From positions 1 to 7,588 of the forward strand of contig UQQN01000109.1 in assembly GCA_900543155.1 (NCBI GenBank): a stretch of 7,588 nt of DNA. Reading direction: 5' to 3'. The first letter of the stretch is position 1. The number at the start of each line of letters is the position of its first letter. A program made the position numbers and the translations under genes. Shown in pieces: positions 1 through 7,228 of the stretch. This DNA is from an uncultured Prevotella sp. (lineage in GTDB: Bacteria > Bacteroidota > Bacteroidia > Bacteroidales > Bacteroidaceae). The notes below the pieces were generated by a model that saw nothing but the letters and a program-made list of their open reading frames with translations, had not been told where the DNA came from and did no database searches.

Positions 1-46
1 TGCAGAAAAAAATCATGGATTTTGAACACCCTACCTAACGGGGTGA
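1..46 (-). repeat. Edge inverted repeat, left copy (IR-L)
   Basis: About 45 bp here match the reverse complement of 7502-7545 with one base substitution (39) and one homopolymer difference (seven A here, six in the other copy). Identity stops near position 46, so the inner boundary is sharp. The outer boundary is cut by the window edge. The repeat contains a small hairpin, CACCC (27-31) with GGGTG (41-45), kept in the other copy as ACCC/GGGT. It may be the end of an insertion sequence or of another dispersed repeat; no transposase is visible. Confidence 0.8.
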
Positions 47-158
47 GGTTGGCGCATGAAATTTTATGGTCACCCTTTGGAGGTTGGAAACGCATTTGGT
101 TCATTGTTTATGGAAATATTATCCCGAACTCACGTTTATAAATTGATGGTTACAGATG

Positions 159-190
159 CAAAGATAATACGTTTCTTTCGCCAAATCAAA
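159..190 (-). promoter_or_regulatory. Leftward promoter for a gene beyond the left edge
   Basis: On the minus strand, TATCTTTG (166-159) fits the Bacteroidetes -7 consensus TAnnTTTG exactly. TTTG (190-187) lies 20 bases upstream as the -33 element, which is the usual spacing. Transcription would start near 152 and leave the window at position 1, passing through IR-L, with a leader of at least 150 bases. No gene on this transcript is visible, so the target is unknown. The -33 element lies inside the first of two tandem palindromes, which suggests repressor control. Confidence 0.55.
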
Positions 191-236
191 TGATATACCT
201 TGATTTTTCAAAATCAAAGCATATCCCTTGATTTTA
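183..236. promoter_or_regulatory. Tandem palindromic operator-like sites
   Basis: Two 26-bp units (183-208 and 211-236) match at 22 of 26 positions with a 28-bp period. Each unit has the form AAATCAA-N10-TTGATTT, a perfect 7-bp inverted repeat. The units together give four half-sites, and the middle pair forms the 18-bp near-palindrome TTGATTTTTCAAAATCAA (200-217). The first unit overlaps the -33 element of the leftward promoter. This arrangement is typical of a binding site for two dimers of a regulator. The regulator is unknown. The adjacent Fur-family protein is one candidate, although the sequence is not an obvious Fur box. Confidence 0.5.
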
Positions 237-257
237 ACGATTTAAAAATTAGAATGT

Positions 258-292
258 ATTTTAGGGTGGTTCAAAAAATTCTGATTTTAAAA
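258..292 (+). repeat. Degenerate copy of the edge repeat
   Basis: The stretch starting AGGGTGGTTCAAAA and running into TGATTTT resembles the right edge copy, which has AGGGTGTTCAAAA and then ATGATTTTTT. It has small indels. It is in the same orientation as the right copy and inverted relative to the left copy. With IR-L it would bracket about 290 bp, the size of a miniature element. It is AT-rich and the match is by eye, so it could be chance. Confidence 0.3.
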
Positions 293-299
293 GTCTACC

Positions 300-776
300 T
301 TAAAGAATGTGGGAGCATTCAGGACAAAGGCCTACAAGCACATAATTGGCAGAGGTCAACTTAAATCCTGGGGGTAGGGGAACACTGGGTACGGGGAGAC
401 CACGCAAACAAAAGGTGCGACCACATCGTTCGCAGCGAAAGTGCGTGTGTAAGTCGGTGAGCGAAGCACCCTCATGTTTTTCGCCACAATGACAGTCGGG
501 TTCGCAAAGTGCATATTTGGTCATGCCCGTGCCATCCTCTATGCAATGCACCATGTGGTGCGACAGGAACAAGTTGAGTGTGCGAAATATGCTCGACTTA
601 TCTACCGTTGCCAAACGTCCCTCAAGGTCGCTGAGCGAAAGGGCACACTCGGCACGCTCAAGTTCATTGAGCACCAATACACGTACAGAGGTGGGGCGAA
701 TGTCGCGCAAGGCAAAAAGCGCGTCATTGTCAATATCTGTGTGGGCGTGTTGCCTATTTTTTTCGTGGTTTTCCAT
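300..776 (-). CDS. Fur-family metal-dependent transcriptional regulator
   Basis: This 158-residue protein has the normal length and layout of the Fur/Zur/PerR family. The N-terminal winged helix covers roughly residues 20-90. RPTSVR (27-32) opens the domain, and DKSSIFRTLNLF (59-70) matches the family recognition helix (usually D.STIYRTL). The C-terminal metal-binding dimerisation domain carries HTHFRCERC (110-118) and CPEC (151-154), giving the two CxxC pairs of the structural zinc site. The N-terminus is His-rich, and extra Cys and His residues occur at 91-101. The metal sensed (iron, zinc or peroxide-linked) cannot be told from sequence alone. The gene lies just after the purA terminator, 44 bases away, and no TAnnTTTG promoter is visible in that gap. 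It may depend on leaky termination or on an unrecognised promoter. Confidence 0.88.
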   Translation of the reverse strand: MENHEKNRQHAHTDIDNDALFALRDIRPTSVRVLVLNELERAECALSLSDLEGRLATVDKSSIFRTLNLFLSHHMVHCIEDGTGMTKYALCEPDCHCGEKHEGASLTDLHTHFRCERCGRTFCLRGLPVPSVPLPPGFKLTSANYVLVGLCPECSHIL

Positions 777-782
777 ATTTTT

Positions 783-793
783 TTGAATTTCAA
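783..793. promoter_or_regulatory. Small palindrome before the Fur-family start
   Basis: TTGAATTTCAA is a perfect 5-1-5 palindrome 7 to 17 bases upstream of the start codon. Fur-family genes are often self-regulated through palindromes near the start. This one is short and AT-rich, so it is only a weak candidate operator. Confidence 0.2.
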
Positions 794-820
794 TTCCGTT
801 CCTAAGAGAATCCTTTTTCC

Positions 821-872
821 AAAAAAAGAAAACCCCCTTCGGTTGTATTTGCTAAAACACAACAGAAGGGGG
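821..872 (-). terminator. Intrinsic terminator of purA
   Basis: On the minus strand, CCCCCTTC (872-865) pairs with GAAGGGGG (840-833). After one mismatch, five more pairs follow (863-859 with 846-842), leaving a loop of about 12 bases. The hairpin is followed by TTTTCTTTTTTT. It begins 33 bases past the purA stop codon. It is a strong Rho-independent terminator. Confidence 0.92.
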
Positions 873-904
873 AGAATGAGAATGTATTGCGAAGAGCAAA
901 TACT

Positions 905-2173
905 TTATCGGATGATAGTAGCCTCACGATCAGGACCCACCGAAACAATCTTAATGGGTGTGTCGGTAGCCTTTTCGATGTAAGCAATATAATCGGCAAA
1001 TGCTTGGGGGAAATCCTTTTCAGCACGTACACTCGTAAGGTCAGCCTTCCAACCAGGGAGTTCCTCGTATACAGGTTGCCATCCTTCGGTGTCGTAAGGC
1101 ATTTCGGTAATAGTTTCACCGTCCTTCGTGTAAGCAGTACATACCTTAATGGTGTCGAAGCCATCGAGCACGTCGCCCTTCATCATCACGAGGTCGGTCA
1201 CACCATTGATCATAATGGCATACTTCAATGCTACGAGGTCTAACCAACCACAACGACGGTTACGACCAGTCACAGCACCATATTCGTTACCAATGTGGCG
1301 GATGGTGTCGCCTGTTTCGTCGAAGAGTTCTACGGGGAAAGGACCCCCACCTACACGGGTGCTATAAGCCTTGAAAATACCAAATACATGGCCAATTGCG
1401 TTAGGCGCAACGCCCAAACCTGTGCATACACCGCCACTTGTAGTTGAAGAAGACGAAACATAGGGATATGTGCCATGGTCGATGTCGAGCAACGAACCTT
1501 GTGCACCTTCAGCCAATACGTTTTTGCCTTCAGCCAATGCGTGGTTAATTTCGTATTCAGTGTCAGTAAGGTTGAACTTACGCATATATTCTACACCCTC
1601 CAACCAGCGAGTTTCTTCTTCGGTCAAATCGTAGTCGGTGTAGTGAAGGTCACGCAAAATTTGTTCGTGGCGAGCTTTGAGCGCTGCATACTTCTCGTCG
1701 AAGTTATGCAGAATGTCGCCTACGCGCAAACCTACACGGGCAGCCTTGTCGCTATAAGTAGGACCAATGCCCTTGCCAGTAGTACCCACCTTGTTCTTAC
1801 CCTTTGCAGCCTCATACGCACGGTCGAGCGCGCGGTGAGTCGGAAGGATAAGGTGAGCACGACGGCTAATATGCAAGCGGTTGGTCAACTCGTAGCCTGC
1901 AGCCTCGAGTTCTTTTGCCTCAGCCATAAAGAGGTCGGGAGCAATGACACAACCATTACCAATAATGTTGATTTTGCTTTCGTCGAAAATACCTGAAGGA
2001 ATAGAACGGAGCACAAACTTCTTACCATCAAAAATAATGGTGTGACCGGCGTTACATCCGCCAGCAAAACGTGCTACAACGTCGTAACGCGGTGTAAAAT
2101 AGTCAACTACTTTACCTTTGCCTTCGTCTCCGAATACGATGCCCAACAAGGCATCCACTTTACCTTTTGCCAT
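905..2173 (-). CDS. purA: Adenylosuccinate synthetase
   Basis: The cytoplasmic enzyme joins IMP and L-aspartate using GTP to give adenylosuccinate, the first committed step from IMP to AMP. The protein has 422 residues, close to the bacterial norm of about 430. The GTP/IMP loop GDEGKGK is at residues 15-21, with the catalytic Asp16. His44 in NAGHT is the second catalytic residue. The family signature GIGPTYSDKAARVGLR follows TTGKG, and further on are TRVGGGPFPVEL, GRNRRCGWLDLVALKYA and, near the C-terminus, VGPDREATI. All key residues are present and the frame is intact. The start MAKGKVDALLG fits family N-termini. It has its own promoter and terminator, so it is transcribed alone or with leak into the Fur-family gene. 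No purine riboswitch was recognised in the leader of about 100 bases. Confidence 0.98.
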   Translation of the reverse strand: MAKGKVDALLGIVFGDEGKGKVVDYFTPRYDVVARFAGGCNAGHTIIFDGKKFVLRSIPSGIFDESKINIIGNGCVIAPDLFMAEAKELEAAGYELTNRLHISRRAHLILPTHRALDRAYEAAKGKNKVGTTGKGIGPTYSDKAARVGLRVGDILHNFDEKYAALKARHEQILRDLHYTDYDLTEEETRWLEGVEYMRKFNLTDTEYEINHALAEGKNVLAEGAQGSLLDIDHGTYPYVSSSSTTSGGVCTGLGVAPNAIGHVFGIFKAYSTRVGGGPFPVELFDETGDTIRHIGNEYGAVTGRNRRCGWLDLVALKYAIMINGVTDLVMMKGDVLDGFDTIKVCTAYTKDGETITEMPYDTEGWQPVYEELPGWKADLTSVRAEKDFPQAFADYIAYIEKATDTPIKIVSVGPDREATIIR

Positions 2174-2284
2174 ATCTGTTTTGAGAAGATGATTTCTGTG
2201 TGTTAAGGGTCTGATTTTCTGTTTATTTATCCACTAAAGCCTCACGCAATGTGCGCAAAAGCATGGGCACAGACCTTTCGCAAG

Positions 2285-2315
2285 CAAAGTTAAGTTATTT
2301 TGATGGAGTGAAAAA
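2285..2315 (-). promoter_or_regulatory. purA promoter
   Basis: On the minus strand, TAACTTTG (2292-2285) matches TAnnTTTG exactly. A T-run at 2315-2311 followed by CA lies about 18 bases upstream as a poor -33 element. This would give a leader of roughly 100 bases. The -33 region overlaps the weak terminator-like hairpin of the preceding gene. Confidence 0.5.
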
Positions 2316-2333
2316 GCATTTTATGCTCTTTTT
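2311..2333 (-). terminator. Weak terminator-like hairpin after the AlkD-like gene
   Basis: On the minus strand, AGCAT (2327-2323) pairs with ATGCT (2319-2315) around AAA, with A-rich sequence before and TTTTT after. The stem is short and AT-rich, so termination would be weak, and some transcription may continue into purA. Confidence 0.35.
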
Positions 2334-2372
2334 TGCGCAATGTCATGTGCCAATGTGTATGAGGCACTCTTT

Positions 2373-2990
2373 TTATCCAATAGACTGAAGCATTCGTTCG
2401 GCGTTAGCCTCTTGTGCTTCGCCCAAATCCATAAATTTTATAACGCTTTTGCTGGCAGCACGTGCCACCTTGGTATTTGCGTGAGGCAATACAGTGGCAG
2501 CTTGGTCTAAAAATTCTGCAGCATCGCGCTCATTGGGCACAAAACCTTGCATAAAGAGGCGCGAGAGCAACAAATAGCCACAGAGTTGGAACATCTCGCC
2601 CTCTGCTGCAATCCATTCAAAGGCTTTGGTCGATGCCCAAGGTTGTTTGCTAAACAGGTGCATCACGGTGCATTCAGCCTCTTCTACGAACTGCATTTGT
2701 TCTACCCACACTTCAGCCAATTCAGCGTCCATCTCAGTGGGGGGCATCAACATACCAGCCAACAAACGGCATTCGCGAATATTTTCTTTCCACAAGGCAG
2801 CTGCTAAGGCATAGGTGTGTGGAAGGTCGTGTGCCATTTCTTGCAAGCGTGGCAATTCCACACCGAATATCACTTTATAATTCAGTCCTTTGTCGCGCAT
2901 AGAGGCACTTACGGGTCCATTCATCACGCCGCGCAATGAACGTTTGATATAGCGTAGCTGTTCAGCCAATTCTTCGTTTTGTATAGCCAT
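2373..2990 (-). CDS. AlkD-like HEAT-repeat protein (DNA alkylation repair family)
   Basis: The 205-residue protein appears all-helical. FGVELPRLQEMA (42-53) followed by LWKENIRECRLLAGML (66-81) matches the typical AlkD pattern (YGV..P.lR..a, then LW....hE.R.la). FQLCGYLLLSRLF (134-146) fits a later helical repeat. AlkD proteins remove positively charged alkylated bases from DNA without base flipping. In the region where AlkD has its catalytic Trp/Asp pair, this protein reads QFVEEAECT (100-108), with no Asp, so catalysis is doubtful. I chose ATG at 2990 because it gives the start MAIQNEE and lies just downstream of a promoter-like site. An in-frame ATG at 3080 would begin upstream of that site and adds a basic, repeat-like stretch. 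No functional link to its purine-gene neighbours is apparent. Confidence 0.6.
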   Translation of the reverse strand: MAIQNEELAEQLRYIKRSLRGVMNGPVSASMRDKGLNYKVIFGVELPRLQEMAHDLPHTYALAAALWKENIRECRLLAGMLMPPTEMDAELAEVWVEQMQFVEEAECTVMHLFSKQPWASTKAFEWIAAEGEMFQLCGYLLLSRLFMQGFVPNERDAAEFLDQAATVLPHANTKVARAASKSVIKFMDLGEAQEANAERMLQSIG

Positions 2991-3016
2991 TTTTTTTATT
3001 TTCTTTATTTTGAGTG

Positions 3017-3047
3017 CAAAGTAAGAAAAAAAGCGTGACCCATGAAA
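3017..3047 (-). promoter_or_regulatory. Promoter of the AlkD-like gene
   Basis: On the minus strand, TTACTTTG (3024-3017) fits TAnnTTTG at five of six fixed positions. TTTCATG (3047-3041) lies upstream with the same spacing as the TTTCATG of the purL promoter. The implied leader is about 20 bases, which supports the ATG at 2990. Confidence 0.4.
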
Positions 3048-3067
3048 GTTTTTTGCAATTCTTTGTT

Positions 3068-3300
3068 GCGCAAACGACAAGTATTAACGAAAAAATCAAT
3101 GGACATTAGTGGAATAATTAATGAAAAAATTAATGGAATAATTAATGGGAATTAATGGACATTCATGTTCAAAACCAAACTCGCGGAGCGAGATCTTATT
3201 GTTTGCAACTACGCTGCTTTGCGGGAACATTAATCGCCATTAATGCCCATTAATTTGTTCATTAATTTTTCATTAATACTTTTCATCCTTGTTGTTATTG
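3068..3300. repeat. Large palindromic intergenic repeat, copy 1
   Basis: This region aligns by eye along its length with 7229-7438, in the same orientation. A left arm (about 3079-3170) and right arm (3225-3280) are imperfect inverted repeats made of TTAATG units: four exact TTAATG on the left and five CATTAA on the right. The inner ~50 bp pair with few mismatches. The ~54-base loop holds two mini-hairpins: CTCGC-gga-GCGAG (3180-3192) and GCAAC-tac-GCTGC (3205-3217). It fills most of the gap between purL and the AlkD-like gene, and I see no gene in it. It looks like a REP/MITE-type dispersed element. Confidence 0.85.
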
Positions 3301-3339
3301 AAAAAAACTCCCGTTCACCATTATGGCGAGCGGGAGTTT
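3301..3339 (-). terminator. Intrinsic terminator of purL
   Basis: On the minus strand, AAACTCCCG (3339-3331) pairs with CGGGAGTTT (3313-3305). The stem continues inside after one C-A mismatch, with a short loop near CATAATG. A run of seven T ends the signal. It starts about 60 bases past the purL stop. An AT-only hairpin (GATTTTT/AAAAATC, 3359-3378) lies between stop and terminator. The terminator abuts repeat copy 1. Confidence 0.92.
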
Positions 3340-3400
3340 GGTATTTTTAGGGAATACAGATTTTTGATTTTAAAAATCGAATCCTTTTTATGCGTACAGC

Positions 3401-6400
3401 TTATTTAGTGTGAGCTTCAACCCACTTACGTGCATTGACGAAAGCCTCCATCCACGGCGTGATATCGTCTGCCAAACGATCGGCAGGATAATAAGCAGTT
3501 TGCCAAGGGAAGAAAGCACGCTCCAAGTGAGGCATCATAGCCAAGTGACGACCATCGGCACTTGCAATACCTGCTACGCTATAGCTTGAACCATTGGGGT
3601 TACCAGGATATGCGTCATAAGAGTATTTAAGCACCACGTTGTAGTCGTCTTCAGGATAAGGCAAGTCGAACTTACCTTCACCGTGAGCCACCCAAATGCC
3701 CAATTTGTCACCCGAGAGCGAACCAAACATCACACTGCGGTTTGTAGGAACGGTAACACCCAAGAAAGCACTTTCAAACTTGTGCGAGTCGTTGTGAAGC
3801 ATGTGTGCACGCTTCTTGTGGTCGGGGTTGATAAGGTTCAACTCAACCATCAACTGGCAACCATTACATACACCGAGAGAGAGAGTATCCTCGCGAGCAT
3901 AGAAACGGTCGAGCGCCTCTTTTGCCTTAGGATTGTAAAGGAAGGCACCAGCCCAACCCTTAGCCGAGCCAAGAACGTCGGAGTTAGAGAAACCACCGCA
4001 GAACACAATCATGTTCACCTCGTCGAGTGTTTCGCGACCACTGATAAGGTCTGTCATCATCACGTCCTTCACATCGAAGCCTGCGAGATAGAGGGCATAA
4101 GCCATTTCGCGTTCGCCATTGGTACCCTTTTCACGGATAATGGCAGCCTTGATGCCTGAAGGCTCACGACGGTTGGGGTCAAGACCAAACTGCTTGAACT
4201 TGCCTGTGAACTCAGGGTGAATGTGATATTCAAGGGGTTGCTGCTTGTAGTTTTCGTAGCGCTGTTTTGCACAACCATTGTGGCTCTGCTTGGTGTCGAG
4301 GAGGTAAGAAGTTTCATACCAAATGTCGCGCAAGTAGTCGATGCCAAACTGATAAGTAGCCTCGCCAAGTGTTACCATAATCTGGCGTTCTTCGGCAGGA
4401 GTACCAATCTTCACATAACCTACGCCCACCTCGTCGAGAATCTTCTTAAATTCCTTCTTGTCGGCATCTGCAATCTGTACAACCACACCGGGATTTTCGG
4501 CAAAGAGTACACGCACAAGGTCGTCAGTCTTGAACTTGTCGAGGCATACATCGATACCACCTTCTGTGTTGGCGAAAGTCATTTCGAGCAAGGTAGTGAT
4601 AAGACCACCAGCTGAGATGTCGTGACCAGCCAAGATGAGACCCTTGTTAATTAAAGTCTGCACAGCGTTGAAAGCATCGCGGAAGTAGTCGGGATTCTTC
4701 ACTGTAGGCACATCGCTACCTACATAACCTTGGCTTTGTGCAAAGGCAGAACCACCTAAACGGAGTTCGTCGAACGAGAAGTCGATGTGGTAGAAAGTGC
4801 TCTTCTTATCATTCACCATTACGGGCGAAACCACCTTGCGGATGTCGCTTACTTCGCCACCTGCACTGACGATGACAGTACCCGGAGAAATAATTTTTTC
4901 GCCGTTAGGATATTGTTGCGAAAGTGACAATGAGTCCTTACCCGTAGGCACATTAATTTCGAGTGCACAGCAGAAGTCGCTCAAAGCCTCTACGCCCTGA
5001 TACAGACGTGCGTCTTCACCCTTTTGACTACGGCAGGGCCACATCCAGTTCGCTGAGAGCGACACGCTGTCGAGACCTTCAGCCAAAGGAGCCCATACGA
5101 TGTTGGTAAGCGATTCTGCTACTGAAAGTACTGAACCTGCAGCAGGATTAGCCAAGCCTGCCTGAGGCGCATGACCAAGGGCAGTAGCAATACCCTTTTT
5201 GCCACGATAGTCGAGGGCTACCACACCACAGTCTGAAAGAGGCAACTGCAATTCGCCCTGTGTTTGTTGGTGTGCCACCTTACCTGTTACCGAACGGTCT
5301 ACCTTGTTGGTCAACCAATCCTTACAAGCTACGGCTTCAAGCTGAAGCACGCGGTTGATATATTCGTCGAGGTGCGAAGTTTCGTAAGTAACGTCCTTGT
5401 ATTTGCGTTCTACGGTTTCGTCTACCATGACTGTCTTAGGAGAGTGACCAAACATTTGTGCCACATCAAGGTCGAAGGGACGTTTGCCATCGCCCTGCAC
5501 AAACGAGAAGTGTGCATCGCCAGTGGTTTCGCCCACCACATACATCGGCGCACGTTCGCGTTCAGCAATCTGACGTACATGGTCAATGTGTTCTTCTTGA
5601 ATGAGCAAGCCCATACGTTCCTGGCTCTCGTTGGCAATAATTTCTTTAGCCGAAAGCGTGGGGTCGCCAATGGGGAGTTTGGTCATATCGATTTGTCCAC
5701 CACATTCTTCTACCAACTCGCTCAAGCAGTTCACGTGACCTGCTGAACCGTGGTCGTGGATAGACACAACGGGGTTTACATCTTCTTCGCAGAGGGCACG
5801 TACCAAGTTATTCGCACGTTTCTGCATTTCGGGGTTGGCACGCTGCACAGCATTCAACTCAATGCCACTGCTGTAACGACCAGTGTCTACCGAGCTTACC
5901 GAGCCACCACCCAAACCAATGCGGTAGTTGTCGCCACCTACCACTACAACCTTGTTGCCCTTTTCGGGGGTACCCTTCAGGCAGTCGCGTTTGGTGCCAT
6001 AGCCCACACCACCAGCAAGCATAATTACCTTGTCGTAACCATACTTTTCGCCATTCTCTTGGTGTTCGAAGGTGAGCACAGAACCTGCGATAAGGGGTTG
6101 ACCGAATTTGTTACCAAAGTCTGAGGCACCATTCGATGCCTTAATCAAGATTTGTTCGGGAGTTTGATAGAGCCATTTGCGCACGGGGAGAATTTCTTCC
6201 CATTCACGTCCACCATCCAAACGCGGATAGGCAGTCATGTAAACGGCAGTACCTGCAATAGGCCATGAACCTACGCCACCACCCATACGGTCGCGAATTT
6301 CGCCACCCGTACCTGTTGAAGCCCCATTAAAAGGCTCTACGGTAGTGGGGAAGTTGTGTGTTTCAGCCTTAATAGAGATAACGCTCTCAATGTCCTTTAC

Positions 6401-7102
6401 GCGGAACCAGTCGCTTGTAGAATGATCGGCAGGTGCAAATTGCTCTACTACGGGACCTTGTGCAAAGGCTACGTTATCTTTATAAGCAGAGATGATTTTG
6501 TGCGGATTCTCCTGTGTGGTTTTCTTAATCATGGCAAAGAGCGACGAAGGCATTTCTTTACCATCGATAATAAACGAACCGCCAAAGATTTTATGACGGC
6601 AGTGTTCAGAGTTAATCTGTGCAAAGCCAAACACCTCAGAGTCAGTGAGTTGACGACCAAGTTGTTTTTCTACACCGTGCAGATACTCAATTTCTGCGGG
6701 CGAGAGGGCAAGGCCTTCTTGCTCGTTATAGGTTTCGAGGTCTGAGATGTACTCAATGGGCGCAGGCTCAATGTTTACGGTGAAGATATCTTGGTTGAGG
6801 CCGTTATACATACGCTGCAACATAGGGTCGTGGTCAGCGTCCTCGTTCTTCACGGGGAAGTATTCCTCAATACGCGCAATGCCGCGGAGATTCATGTTCT
6901 GAGTAATCTCTACGGCATTGGTGCTCCAAGGAGTAATCATTTCACGGCGCGGGCCTACAAACCAGCCTTTCAGCTCGTTTGCCTCGTTCAGTTTAGCGCC
7001 GCCATAAAGCCAGCACAGTTCTTCCACTTCGTTATGAGAGAGTTCGTGATCTACCTGAGTGGCAATCACGCTCTTCTGCGGAGTTGTAAAAAACAAAATC
7101 AT
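3401..7102 (-). CDS. purL: Phosphoribosylformylglycinamidine synthase, single-chain large form
   Basis: The cytoplasmic enzyme converts FGAR, glutamine and ATP to FGAM in IMP synthesis. At 1233 residues it is the large fused form (E. coli has about 1295), so no separate PurS or PurQ is needed. An N-terminal PurS-like region contains TPWSTNAVEITQN. The synthetase part contains NSEHCRHKIFGG (His167) and AETHNFPTTVEPFNG (His249). The class I glutamine amidotransferase domain starts near 986 and has the triad Cys1079 in GVCNGCQLM, His1192 and Glu1194 in PHLER. The family usually has PHPER there, so Leu is a small variant. I chose ATG at 7102 (MILFFTTPQ), the usual Bacteroidales start. The ATG at 7156 adds 18 basic residues, overlaps the leader hairpin and is unlikely. 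The gene is monocistronic, with its own promoter and a strong terminator. Confidence 0.97.
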   Translation of the reverse strand: MILFFTTPQKSVIATQVDHELSHNEVEELCWLYGGAKLNEANELKGWFVGPRREMITPWSTNAVEITQNMNLRGIARIEEYFPVKNEDADHDPMLQRMYNGLNQDIFTVNIEPAPIEYISDLETYNEQEGLALSPAEIEYLHGVEKQLGRQLTDSEVFGFAQINSEHCRHKIFGGSFIIDGKEMPSSLFAMIKKTTQENPHKIISAYKDNVAFAQGPVVEQFAPADHSTSDWFRVKDIESVISIKAETHNFPTTVEPFNGASTGTGGEIRDRMGGGVGSWPIAGTAVYMTAYPRLDGGREWEEILPVRKWLYQTPEQILIKASNGASDFGNKFGQPLIAGSVLTFEHQENGEKYGYDKVIMLAGGVGYGTKRDCLKGTPEKGNKVVVVGGDNYRIGLGGGSVSSVDTGRYSSGIELNAVQRANPEMQKRANNLVRALCEEDVNPVVSIHDHGSAGHVNCLSELVEECGGQIDMTKLPIGDPTLSAKEIIANESQERMGLLIQEEHIDHVRQIAERERAPMYVVGETTGDAHFSFVQGDGKRPFDLDVAQMFGHSPKTVMVDETVERKYKDVTYETSHLDEYINRVLQLEAVACKDWLTNKVDRSVTGKVAHQQTQGELQLPLSDCGVVALDYRGKKGIATALGHAPQAGLANPAAGSVLSVAESLTNIVWAPLAEGLDSVSLSANWMWPCRSQKGEDARLYQGVEALSDFCCALEINVPTGKDSLSLSQQYPNGEKIISPGTVIVSAGGEVSDIRKVVSPVMVNDKKSTFYHIDFSFDELRLGGSAFAQSQGYVGSDVPTVKNPDYFRDAFNAVQTLINKGLILAGHDISAGGLITTLLEMTFANTEGGIDVCLDKFKTDDLVRVLFAENPGVVVQIADADKKEFKKILDEVGVGYVKIGTPAEERQIMVTLGEATYQFGIDYLRDIWYETSYLLDTKQSHNGCAKQRYENYKQQPLEYHIHPEFTGKFKQFGLDPNRREPSGIKAAIIREKGTNGEREMAYALYLAGFDVKDVMMTDLISGRETLDEVNMIVFCGGFSNSDVLGSAKGWAGAFLYNPKAKEALDRFYAREDTLSLGVCNGCQLMVELNLINPDHKKRAHMLHNDSHKFESAFLGVTVPTNRSVMFGSLSGDKLGIWVAHGEGKFDLPYPEDDYNVVLKYSYDAYPGNPNGSSYSVAGIASADGRHLAMMPHLERAFFPWQTAYYPADRLADDITPWMEAFVNARKWVEAHTK

Positions 7103-7152
7103 ATTGTGGTAGGGTTTTGATGGTTCTTTAGTGAAACTTTTTTTATGTATGT

Positions 7153-7176
7153 GCAACGGGGCGTTCGCCCTATTGC
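7153..7176 (-). promoter_or_regulatory. Hairpin in the purL leader
   Basis: Near the predicted 5' end of the purL mRNA, GGGCG pairs with CGCCC (7170-7166 with 7163-7159), extended across a small internal loop by GCAA/TTGC (7176-7173 with 7156-7153). An A-rich stretch follows rather than T-rich, so it is not a terminator. It could protect the 5' end or affect translation. No known riboswitch was recognised. Confidence 0.45.
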
Positions 7177-7190
7177 TTGCAATTATGCTG

Positions 7191-7221
7191 CAAATTTAAG
7201 TAAAAAAACAAGAACATGAAA
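7191..7221 (-). promoter_or_regulatory. purL promoter
   Basis: On the minus strand, TAAATTTG (7198-7191) matches TAnnTTTG exactly, and TTTCATG (7221-7215) sits upstream as a -33-like element. Its spacing is identical to that of the AlkD-like gene promoter. The predicted leader is about 80 bases and contains the GC-rich hairpin at 7153-7176. Confidence 0.5.
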
Positions 7222-7228
7222 ATCTTGT

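Noticed and set aside
1..141. Open plus-strand frame from the left edge containing KKSWILNTLPNGV, also readable in the inverted right copy
   Set aside because: The shared peptide comes only from the shared 45-bp repeat. The A-run length difference changes the frame relative to any upstream start, and the peptides diverge right after the repeat. Nothing supports a real protein.
474..983. Plus-strand open frames opposite the regulator, purA and purL
   Set aside because: They lie antisense to well-supported genes, have no family resemblance and no promoter-like sites.
2174..2284. Purine riboswitch in the purA leader
   Set aside because: I could not find the conserved three-way-junction core or matching stems by eye.
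2347..2374. GTGCC/GGCAC hairpin followed by TCTTTTT, as a plus-strand terminator
   Set aside because: There is no plus-strand gene to terminate, and on the minus strand the T-run is on the wrong side. It is probably chance.
2991..3080. 30-residue N-terminal extension of the AlkD-like protein
   Set aside because: It would start upstream of the predicted promoter and is AT-rich and lysine-heavy in a way typical of translated intergenic DNA.
3079..3281. TTAATG-unit region as a CRISPR array
   Set aside because: Units are 6-8 bp, irregularly spaced and arranged as an inverted pair, with no unique spacers and no cas genes.
7103..7156. Upstream in-frame ATG of purL adding 18 residues
   Set aside because: Family members start at MILFF. 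The extension is basic and unlike the family, and it runs into the leader hairpin.
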